Shown: piece after piece, positions 1-4,971 of the stretch
Layout of the letters: every line of letters begins with the position of its first letter
Position numbering within the stretch: position 1 is the stretch's first letter
Assembly (NCBI GenBank): GCA_030619425.1
Contig: JAUXBJ010000074.1
Span: forward strand, 1-7,289
DNA length: 7,289 nucleotides
Direction of reading: 5' to 3'
DNA from: a bacterium
GTDB taxonomy: Bacteria > Zixibacteria > MSB-5A5 > GN15 > FEB-12
Notes under the pieces: generated by a model
The model's database searches: none
Told to the model about the DNA's origin: nothing
What the model saw: the letters and a program-made list of their open reading frames with translations, nothing else
Program-made: the position numbers and the translations under genes

Positions 1-1
1 G

Positions 2-940
2 GTGCACAATTACGAACGAATGATCGTAGACAGGTTTCGGGCCTATCGTCGCGAGGTCTTCGCTGAAAATGACTCGATGTTCGACCAAGGCCCAGAGGTC
101 AACACCCGTCGCCCGCCAGTATTCAAGGAACATGCGGCCGATGACAATATCCTCATGCCCTCCAGCATCGACGAAAGCAACAGAAAACGCTTGCTGGATA
201 TCATTCCGAAGAAATCACGGCACCGATGGTTCAGAAGCATGAAGAGCTCGCAAGCTTTGGCACAAAGTGTCTTCGGCAACCTTATTGTCAGTGGCAATCT
301 TGAACTTCTGGCCGATCTTGCTACCGACGACGGCAAACCGCTATTCCTCCCAGACGGCGCTGGCGATGCGAAGTGCACGCTCGAGTATCCGGTTCACTCA
401 TTAAGAGAACCTCGTCCCACTGAGATTGATGTTTTACTGCAAAGTGACCACAGAGTTGCCGTCGAGTGTAAGTTTGCCGAGACTCATGTGGGTGCCTGCA
501 CCATGCCGGTTCGTGGCAAATGTGATGGCACCTACTACGGAGAGACGCGCCCCCAAAAGCAATGTTACCTGACCGAACGAGGGATCCGCTACTGGGAATA
601 CATCCCGAAGATTTTCAAGTGGGCGGCTGACACAGATTACAAACCGTGTCCTCTCATCGAACCATATCAGCTCGTCAGGAACATTCTCGCGGTTTGTGTC
701 ACAGCCAATTCCAAGGTCGACCCCGAAGCGGGCCACGCCGTGCTCCTATACGATGAACGAAATCCCTCCTTTCAGGATGAGGGAGCGGGAATGATCGCGT
801 GGCAACAATGCAAAGATGCACTGAAGTTCCCGCACCTTCTGCAAAAGTGTACTTGGCAGTTAATAGCCCAGACGTTGAAAAAGAACCTTGGTCAGAGTTG
901 GCTAACCAAGGCGTTATTCGACAAGTACGGGATAGCATGA
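2..940 (+). CDS. PD-(D/E)XK nuclease-like protein (PGN_0703-like), possibly 5'-partial
   Basis: This is a 312-residue reading frame if the GTG at position 2 is used. An ATG at 20 is the next choice, and neither has a visible ribosome binding site because the window begins here, so the gene may start further left. Seen: residues 139-157 hold E141-x-D143, a hydrophobic strand, then V-E155-C-K157-F, the D/E...ExK arrangement of PD-(D/E)XK nucleases. A stretch S82-S83-Q84-A85-L86 followed by F91-G92 precedes it, and Q187, Y189-L190-T191 and Y197-W198 follow. From memory this pattern resembles the putative restriction endonucleases called PGN_0703 family; I could not run a search. Cysteines at 156, 166, 174 and 188 crowd the predicted active site and might bind a metal or Fe-S cluster (inference). 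A cleavage role in restriction, defence or repair is likely, but the substrate is unknown. No methyltransferase or partner is visible. The gene is convergent with the PilZ gene and stops 11 bases before a palindromic repeat. Confidence 0.7.
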   Translation: MHNYERMIVDRFRAYRREVFAENDSMFDQGPEVNTRRPPVFKEHAADDNILMPSSIDESNRKRLLDIIPKKSRHRWFRSMKSSQALAQSVFGNLIVSGNLELLADLATDDGKPLFLPDGAGDAKCTLEYPVHSLREPRPTEIDVLLQSDHRVAVECKFAETHVGACTMPVRGKCDGTYYGETRPQKQCYLTERGIRYWEYIPKIFKWAADTDYKPCPLIEPYQLVRNILAVCVTANSKVDPEAGHAVLLYDERNPSFQDEGAGMIAWQQCKDALKFPHLLQKCTWQLIAQTLKKNLGQSWLTKALFDKYGIA

Positions 941-950
941 CATCAGTCTT

Positions 951-1039
951 AGTAGGTCAGGAGGCCTGTCCTCCTGACATTGATAATCCAACAAACACGC
1001 TCTACTGTCGGGAGCGCAGGGCTCCCGACCTACTGAGGT
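951..1039. repeat. Two-hairpin palindromic repeat, copy 1
   Basis: Hairpin A is GTCAGGAGG (956-964) paired with CCTCCTGAC (970-978) over a 5-base loop. Hairpin B is GTCGGGAGC (1007-1015) paired with GCTCCCGAC (1021-1029) over a 5-base loop. The ends also pair: AGTAGGTC (951-958) with GACCTACT (1027-1034), so one long outer stem could compete with the two hairpins. The right edge, to GAGGT at 1039, is shared with copy 3. The unit nearly fills the 101-base gap between two convergent stop codons, so it could act as a bidirectional transcription barrier, although no T-run follows either hairpin. Confidence 0.9.
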
Positions 1040-1041
1040 GA

Positions 1042-1416
1042 CTATGGTAAGTCCGGTGTCTCCTGGGTCGCCGGCTGTTCGGACATCAGTTTGAGCATCA
1101 CGTAGGTCAGGATATTGCGGTCCTGCTCGGAGACGTTCTTCAATTTGTACCCGGACTCGTACCAGCCTCTGGTCGCGTTCTTCTTGCACCAAACGCACTC
1201 AGCATCAAAGATGAGTTGGTCGCGATCGAGAATCTTGTTCGGCAGTTCTACGCGACAGTGCGCGATGCTGGATTTCTTCACCGGCTCCTGAGTAACGAAC
1301 ATGGCGCCATCGTAGGTCAGGTTGGCCAACCCGCCGATGTGTCGACTAGTATGCCGGTCGAACACCATCAGGAATTCTTCTGTCTGGTACCTGGTCTGTT
1401 TTCGCTGTTTGGTCAT
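1042..1416 (-). CDS. PilZ-domain protein (probable c-di-GMP receptor)
   Basis: This 124-residue protein is about one PilZ domain long. Seen: the first c-di-GMP motif RxxxR is R5-K-Q-T-R9 near the N-terminus. The second, D/NxSxxG, appears as N32-L-T-Y-D-G37, with Thr in place of Ser. Beta-strand-like segments follow (around 50-95) and then a C-terminal helix around 96-113, as is usual for the fold. PilZ domains bind cyclic di-GMP and change the activity of motility, exopolysaccharide or secretion partners; as a stand-alone domain it probably acts by protein contact. The start is well supported: AGGAGG lies at 1423-1428 on the minus strand, 6 bases before the ATG. Two segments encoding Leu-Thr-Tyr contain the 10-mer that begins the neighbouring palindromic repeats. 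No signal peptide or membrane segment is seen. No cyclase or phosphodiesterase is in the window. Confidence 0.88.
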   Translation of the reverse strand: MTKQRKQTRYQTEEFLMVFDRHTSRHIGGLANLTYDGAMFVTQEPVKKSSIAHCRVELPNKILDRDQLIFDAECVWCKKNATRGWYESGYKLKNVSEQDRNILTYVMLKLMSEQPATQETPDLP

Positions 1417-1422
1417 AAAAAC

Positions 1423-1428
1423 CCTCCT
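1423..1428 (-). promoter_or_regulatory. Strong ribosome binding site of the PilZ gene
   Basis: AGGAGG on the minus strand is a perfect Shine-Dalgarno core, separated by 6 bases from the ATG ending at 1416. It fixes the start of the PilZ gene. Confidence 0.85.
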
Positions 1429-1440
1429 GGGGGCTTGGAA

Positions 1441-1542
1441 TCACAGAGCTTTGCGTATATCATCTGGATCGGCATCTTGAGATAGGTTCTTTAGGGTCGA
1501 GGGTAGCACCTGTTGGAGGAGATTGATGGCAGGATCGCAGTC
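1441..1542 (-). pseudogene. Possible 3' remnant of a gene upstream of PilZ
   Basis: On the minus strand, the frame ending at the TGA at 1441-1443 encodes 33 residues (Asp-Cys-Asp-Pro-Ala-Ile-Asn...Arg-Lys-Ala-Leu) that look like real protein: two amphipathic helix-like stretches joined by an acidic, Asp-rich turn. The frame continues upstream only into the palindromic repeat (1545-1573), where its translation is repeat-derived and not protein-like. The stop lies 24 bases before the PilZ ATG, a normal operon distance. I infer the tail of an older gene whose 5' part was lost where the repeat now sits. It is short and has no recognised family, so chance remains possible. Confidence 0.25.
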
Positions 1543-1544
1543 CC

Positions 1545-1599
1545 GTAGGTCAGGAGGCCCGTCCTCCTGACATCTCTGTTGCAAATCCGCATTGCCGTA
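1545..1599. repeat. Two-hairpin palindromic repeat, copy 2 (truncated)
   Basis: Only the left half is present. GTCAGGAGG (1549-1557) pairs with CCTCCTGAC (1563-1571). The linker that follows (1572-1599) aligns with that of copy 3 with few differences, then similarity ends just where hairpin B would begin. The missing right half suggests deletion or partial copying. Confidence 0.85.
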
Positions 1600-1651
1600 T
1601 GATTGCGTACCACAGGACAAAAAGTATTGCCTGTGAAGCACAAGAAGTTCC

Positions 1652-1736
1652 GTAGGTCAGGAGGCCCGTCCTCCTGACATCTTTGTTACAAACTCGCATT
1701 ATCGTCGGGAGCACAGGGCTCCCGACCTACTGAGGT
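1652..1736. repeat. Two-hairpin palindromic repeat, copy 3
   Basis: This is a full copy. Hairpin A is 1656-1664 with 1670-1678, and hairpin B is GTCGGGAGC (1704-1712) with GCTCCCGAC (1718-1726); both loops are 5 bases. The outer ends GTAGGTC (1652-1658) and GACCTAC (1724-1730) are complementary. The right end, CTACTGAGGT, matches copy 1. It ends 16 bases before the rubrerythrin stop codon, so it lies in the 3' untranslated part of that transcript and could stabilise or terminate it (inference). Confidence 0.9.
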
Positions 1737-1752
1737 AGGTGCTACCAGACTC

Positions 1753-2274
1753 TTAGATGTCCATATTCGCCGGTTCGTAGTATTCTCTCGGGTGCTTGCA
1801 GGTTGGGCATTTAGCCGGTGGCTCCTTGCCTTCGTGGACATAGCCGCAGACACTGCATTTCCATTTGATCGGTTCTTCGCGTTTGTAAACAGTGCCCGCC
1901 TTAACCATGTCCAAAAGCCTCTGGTACCGATCCCGGTGATGCGCCTCCACTTTGGCAATCATTTTGAACAACGCAGCGGCATCCGCGTTGCCTTCCTCTT
2001 TCGCTTCTTTGGCGAAAGTGGGATACATCTCGGTCGTTTCGTAATCCTCGCCGTTCATGGCTGCTTCGAGATTAGCAGCAGTGTCACCTATTCCATTCAG
2101 GAGCGCAAACTCGTCCTTGGCGTGACGCATCTCGTTGTCGGCGGTTTCTTCGAAAATCCTGGCGATATAATGGTACCCCTCCTTGCGGGCCACCTTGGCG
2201 AAATAGGTGTACTTGTTACGCGCTTGAGACTCGCCGGCGAAGGCGGCTTTCAGGTTCTCTTCAGTTTTGCTCAT
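1753..2274 (-). CDS. rbr: Rubrerythrin
   Basis: This 173-residue protein is a typical-length rubrerythrin, a cytoplasmic diiron enzyme that reduces hydrogen peroxide to water in anaerobes and microaerophiles, taking electrons through its own rubredoxin centre. Seen: an N-terminal four-helix ferritin-like domain with the diiron ligands in order: E15 (GESQAR), E48-xx-H51, E90-xx-E93 and E110 with H112/H113. The C-terminal rubredoxin domain has C140-xx-C143 and C156-xx-C159 to hold one iron. The frame stays open 14 codons further upstream, but the ATG at 2274 is preferred because GAGAGGAG lies 6 bases before it and the family begins at this point. It lies 110 bases downstream of the M29 peptidase gene on the same strand, far enough for its own promoter, though I see no clear one. 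No PerR-like box was recognised. Confidence 0.96.
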   Translation of the reverse strand: MSKTEENLKAAFAGESQARNKYTYFAKVARKEGYHYIARIFEETADNEMRHAKDEFALLNGIGDTAANLEAAMNGEDYETTEMYPTFAKEAKEEGNADAAALFKMIAKVEAHHRDRYQRLLDMVKAGTVYKREEPIKWKCSVCGYVHEGKEPPAKCPTCKHPREYYEPANMDI

Positions 2275-2280
2275 ATTCGA

Positions 2281-2288
2281 CTCCTCTC
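2281..2288 (-). promoter_or_regulatory. Ribosome binding site fixing the rubrerythrin start
   Basis: GAGAGGAG on the minus strand sits 6 bases before the ATG ending at 2274. It decides against the longer reading frame that would begin at 2316. Confidence 0.8.
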
Positions 2289-2307
2289 TTTCTATTTCCT
2301 CTAATGT

Positions 2308-2328
2308 GGACGGCACGTATTCCCGTCC
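2308..2328. repeat. Short inverted repeat upstream of rubrerythrin
   Basis: GGACGG (2308-2313) and CCGTCC (2323-2328) are perfect 6-bp inverted arms around 9 bases, centred about 44 bases before the rubrerythrin start. It could be an operator or a small leader hairpin. The arms are short and chance is a fair explanation. Confidence 0.3.
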
Positions 2329-2384
2329 TAAACAAGTTTGAGACGGTCACCCGGACGACGACGCAGCATCGCCGGATGTCACCC

Positions 2385-3482
2385 CTAAATCGTGAACTTG
2401 CCGTTTTTGTAGATCACTTTGCCGTCGGCCGTGATCTCCCCTTTCTTGAGATCACACACCATGTCCCAATGCAGCCCGCTCTGGTTCTTGCCTCCTGCTT
2501 CGGGAATGCCCTGACCGACAGCCAGGTGACAGGTGCCGCCGATCTTCTCGTCGAACAGGATGTTCTTCGAGAACCGTTTGATCTGATAGTTGGTGCCGAT
2601 CGCAAACTCACCCAGAAACCGTGCACCCTTGTCCATGTTCAGCATGGCCGTCAGGTAGTCCTGGTTTTTCCCGGCCGACTCTGTAACCACCTTACCCTTC
2701 TTGAACTCCAGACGTACATCCTCCACCTCGCGGCCACCATAAACGGCCGGAAAGCTGTAGTGGATGTATCCTTCGGCTGTGTTTTCGATAGGGCTGGTGA
2801 ATATCTCACCGTCCGGAAAGTTCTCGGTGCCGGCGCAGTTGACCCACTTGCGCCCCTTGACGCGCAGTTTGAGATCGGTGCCCTTGGCGCGAACATGGAT
2901 CTTATCAAAACGGTTGAGAATCTTGATGACTCGTGCCTGCTCTTTGGCCACCTTTTTCCAGTGCGCAACCGGGTCTTTGGCATTGATATGACCGGCGCCG
3001 TAGACGAAGTCCTCATAATCGGACAACGACATCTCCGCTTCCTGAGCGTCGGCCAGAGTCGGGAACTGGGTACCCACCCAGCGCAGTTCACCGGCGCCAA
3101 AGCGCTTGAAAAACTTTTGCATAACCGGTTTCGAGGCAAGACGCATCAACGCCTGCCTCTTGGGATCGATACCTGACAGGTTGCGCGTGTTCTCGCTGCC
3201 CCAGATGCCAATGTAGGCGTCGATCTTGTTTATCTCCATCATGGCTGTCGGCGGCAGACACTTTAACTGTGCGTCGCTGCCCAGTTTCATCATGGTTTCT
3301 TCGTTGTCGGCCACCCTGATCTGGGTGTAGGGGTGAGCACCGACGCGCACGGCTTCCGCAAAGACCGCCTTTATCAACGGCAGCGCCGCCACTTCACCGG
3401 CGATCTTGACCAGTTGGCCTTTTTTGAGTTTGACCGAATAGTGCACTAGAACCCTGGCCAGTTTTTCCACACGTGGATCCAT
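2385..3482 (-). CDS. M29-family metallo-aminopeptidase
   Basis: This 365-residue protein matches the M29 (AmpS/PepS, thermophilic aminopeptidase) family, which removes N-terminal residues from peptides using two divalent metal ions in the cytoplasm. Seen: an N-terminal half with the pattern L-x-K-K-G-Q (residues 19-23) and alternating strands and helices. The C-terminal metal site appears in the family order: E226 in FPDGEIFTSP, E292 in LGEFAIGTN, H319 in GGTCHLAVG, then H338-W-D340 in SGLHWDMV. All expected ligands seem present, so the enzyme is probably active. It is somewhat shorter than the roughly 400-residue well-studied members. The start at 3482 is supported by GGAG (3490-3493 on the minus strand), 7 bases before the ATG. 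It follows the ogt gene by 73 bases and precedes rubrerythrin by 110 on the same strand, so cotranscription is possible but not shown. Confidence 0.93.
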   Translation of the reverse strand: MDPRVEKLARVLVHYSVKLKKGQLVKIAGEVAALPLIKAVFAEAVRVGAHPYTQIRVADNEETMMKLGSDAQLKCLPPTAMMEINKIDAYIGIWGSENTRNLSGIDPKRQALMRLASKPVMQKFFKRFGAGELRWVGTQFPTLADAQEAEMSLSDYEDFVYGAGHINAKDPVAHWKKVAKEQARVIKILNRFDKIHVRAKGTDLKLRVKGRKWVNCAGTENFPDGEIFTSPIENTAEGYIHYSFPAVYGGREVEDVRLEFKKGKVVTESAGKNQDYLTAMLNMDKGARFLGEFAIGTNYQIKRFSKNILFDEKIGGTCHLAVGQGIPEAGGKNQSGLHWDMVCDLKKGEITADGKVIYKNGKFTI

Positions 3483-3555
3483 CTTCGTTCTCCATTATTG
3501 TTATGGGCTAAATCAAAACTGTATCTTCAATATGCTCCAATGATCGGAAGCGAGC

Positions 3556-4056
3556 TTACAAACTCCCTTCCATTTTCAATAGCCTCTTTTTCAAGGCCAA
3601 CCCGCCACCATAACCTCCCAAGCCGTTCGCAGCTACAACTCGATGGCACGGTATCACCAGCGGCAGGTTGTTACGAGCGTTGGCCGAGCCGACTGCCCGC
3701 GCCGCTCGCGGCTTGCCGATGGCAGCCGCAATGTCCCCATACGTCTTTACCTTGCCATAAGGAATGCGCGCCACCCGCCGCAAGGCTTTCTTCTGAAACG
3801 GCGTGCCGTGAAGATCCAGCGGCAAATCAAACCTGGTCCGTTTGCCGTCCAGGTAATCAACAATCTGTCGCTGAGTTGTGCGATTGACCTTTCCTCCGCT
3901 TTGAACCTGATGACCAACGAACAGTTTCTCGACGCGTTCATCAAAGTAACGCTTTGACTCCCCTGGTAAACAGATAAGCGCCAGACCCCTGTCGGTCGCA
4001 GCCGTGCGGACAGTGCCGACCTTAGTCTTGAATGAATTCACAAAGAGTTTCTTCAT
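3556..4056 (-). CDS. ogt: Methylated-DNA-protein-cysteine methyltransferase (Ogt type)
   Basis: This suicide DNA-repair protein transfers the alkyl group of O6-alkylguanine (and O4-alkylthymine) to its own cysteine. With the ATG at 4056 it has 166 residues, normal for bacterial Ogt/AGT. Seen: a variable N-terminal ribonuclease-H-like domain, then the DNA-binding domain with GTPFQKKAL, IPYGKVKTYGDIA, the R120-A-V-G arginine-finger segment, the asparagine hinge and the active site P136-C137-H-R-V. The end reads GGYGGG...KKRLLKMEG, as usual in the family. A GTG at 4068 would add four residues, but TGAGGA at 4062-4067 lies 5 bases before the ATG and overlaps that GTG, favouring the ATG. There is no AraC-type Ada domain, so methylation-dependent self-regulation is not expected. 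Directly upstream lies the MITE-like element. Confidence 0.96.
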   Translation of the reverse strand: MKKLFVNSFKTKVGTVRTAATDRGLALICLPGESKRYFDERVEKLFVGHQVQSGGKVNRTTQRQIVDYLDGKRTRFDLPLDLHGTPFQKKALRRVARIPYGKVKTYGDIAAAIGKPRAARAVGSANARNNLPLVIPCHRVVAANGLGGYGGGLALKKRLLKMEGSL

Positions 4057-4061
4057 TGGTA

Positions 4062-4067
4062 TCCTCA
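4062..4067 (-). promoter_or_regulatory. Ribosome binding site fixing the ogt start
   Basis: TGAGGA on the minus strand lies 5 bases before the ATG ending at 4056. It overlaps the alternative GTG start at 4066-4068, which has no comparable site of its own. Confidence 0.65.
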
Positions 4068-4124
4068 CGAGTCACACGTTGAGATTACACGGCGTCTAAT
4101 GACACAGCCTCGACAGTTTGAATC

Positions 4125-4130
4125 ACTAAC
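4125..4130. repeat. Target-site duplication, left copy
   Basis: ACTAAC abuts the left terminal inverted repeat of the 179-bp element and equals the hexamer abutting its right end. Confidence 0.7.
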
Positions 4131-4309
4131 AGGCTGTTGAAGAAGCCCGTTTCTCGTCATCTCGAGCGACCGAAGGCACTCGTGCCGTAGGGAGCGCGGC
4201 AATCTCTTACGCCAAACCTGCCAACAATTTGAGATTGCCACGGTCGCCCTTAACAGCCACTTGTGGCCGGCGACCTCGCAGTGACGGATGCAGCGTTTCT
4301 CAACAGCCT
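4131..4309. mobile_element. MITE-like element with terminal inverted repeats and 6-bp target duplication
   Basis: This is a 179-bp non-coding unit. Its ends are perfect 10-bp inverted repeats: AGGCTGTTGA (4131-4140) and TCAACAGCCT (4300-4309). Immediately outside both ends is the same hexamer ACTAAC (4125-4130 and 4310-4315), the footprint expected of transposition. Inside are further complementary arms: GGCAATCTC (4198-4206) with GAGATTGCC (4231-4239), GGTCGCC (4242-4248) with GGCGACC (4269-4275), GGCAC/GTGCC (4175-4186) and GCCAC/GTGGC (4256-4267). The interior resembles the widespread intergenic type reading GTCATnnCGAGCGACC...GCGGCAATCTC (from memory). There is no transposase, so mobilisation in trans is inferred. 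The right duplication contains the stop codon of the HAD gene, leaving that protein intact. Confidence 0.8.
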
Positions 4310-4315
4310 ACTAAC
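4310..4315. repeat. Target-site duplication, right copy
   Basis: ACTAAC abuts the right terminal inverted repeat. On the minus strand it reads GTTAGT and supplies the TAG stop codon (4311-4313) of the HAD gene. Confidence 0.7.
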
Positions 4316-4970
4316 GGGTCTCACCTCCGTCGTCAGCAAGTTGCAGAATATCCGGAAGCTGCCGGATATCCTCGATGAAGTGATCCGGCTGTGACGCCAT
4401 AAGCTCATCACGGTGTCCGTAAGGTGAGGCCACAGCCGTCACCGTCATGGGAACTGCCTGCGCGGCGTGTACATCGTTCACGGTATCACCAACGACCATA
4501 GCATCGGACGGCTTTGCTTGTAATCGTTCGAGAGTGAGACGGAAAATCGCCGGGTCCGGCTTGAACCGAGGCGCTTCATCGCCGCCCACAGCAGCCAGGA
4601 AGTACTTGCGCCAGTCGAGTTTGTCGAGGATGCTGTCAACATGTCTCTTGATCTTGGTCGTGGCCACCGCCAACGTTCGGCCGTCCGCGTACAGTTGCTT
4701 CAAAACTTCATCTACATGCGGTAGGGCATACGTCGATGTCACGACCGTCTGAGCGGCCTTGACCGTGAAATGTTCATACAACTGTTCGTACGGCGCATCG
4801 GTGAACTCAGGATACATCTTGGCCAAAGGGTAACCAATGTAAGGTTTGATGACCTCCGGCGGCTGGGTCGGTTCACCCATCTGTTGCAGCGAGTAATTGA
4901 CCGCCTCCACCACCCCGTCTGAAGAATCGATCAGAGTGCCATCCAAATCGAAGATTACGAATCTGTACAT
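4311..4970 (-). CDS. HAD-superfamily phosphatase (phosphoglycolate phosphatase-like)
   Basis: This 219-residue cytoplasmic hydrolase is of the HAD subfamily with a helical C1 cap, the group that includes phosphoglycolate phosphatase and beta-phosphoglucomutase. Seen: motif I D8-L-D10-G-T with the nucleophile D8, a helical cap at about 15-85, motif II T104/T105 after strand LAVAT, motif III K137-P-D-P, and motif IV G161-D162-T-V-N-D166. All catalytic residues are present. The substrate cannot be read from sequence; phosphoglycolate or another small sugar phosphate is likely. The ATG lies one base after the stop of the S26-like gene (TAA-A-ATG), and only a weak GGTGG lies further upstream, so translation is probably coupled. 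The stop codon lies inside the target duplication of the MITE-like element. The last residues (DDGGETR) look like a normal variable tail. Confidence 0.92.
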   Translation of the reverse strand: MYRFVIFDLDGTLIDSSDGVVEAVNYSLQQMGEPTQPPEVIKPYIGYPLAKMYPEFTDAPYEQLYEHFTVKAAQTVVTSTYALPHVDEVLKQLYADGRTLAVATTKIKRHVDSILDKLDWRKYFLAAVGGDEAPRFKPDPAIFRLTLERLQAKPSDAMVVGDTVNDVHAAQAVPMTVTAVASPYGHRDELMASQPDHFIEDIRQLPDILQLADDGGETR

Positions 4971-4971
4971 T

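Larger units (their letters stand above)
1417..1752. other. Gene-poor spacer between rubrerythrin and PilZ genes
   Basis: This 336-base stretch holds the PilZ ribosome binding site (1423-1428), a possible 3' gene remnant (1441-1542), a truncated repeat copy (1545-1599) and a full repeat copy (1652-1736). GGTAGCACCT at 1502-1511 is the reverse complement of AGGTGCTACC at 1737-1746, so a 10-bp inverted pair brackets both repeat copies. I found no convincing promoter for the PilZ gene and no tRNA-like structure. Confidence 0.7.

Noticed and set aside
951..1039. Rho-independent terminator
   Set aside because: Hairpins are GC-rich but no T-run follows on either strand, so I list the unit only as a repeat.
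914..1198. Minus-strand 94-codon frame through repeat copy 1
   Set aside because: Its peptides reading VGREPCAPD and QEDRPPDL are the two hairpins translated; the PilZ gene explains the rest.
951..1736. CRISPR array
   Set aside because: Only three units occur, unevenly spaced, with two different hairpins each and no regular spacers or cas genes.
1686..1958. Minus-strand 90-codon frame ending in the repeat
   Set aside because: It is out of frame with rubrerythrin and its C-terminal part is translated repeat.
2304..3176. Long plus-strand reading frame of 290 codons
   Set aside because: It lies antisense to the M29 aminopeptidase, whose minus-strand product has all family metal ligands; the plus-strand product shows no recognisable motif.
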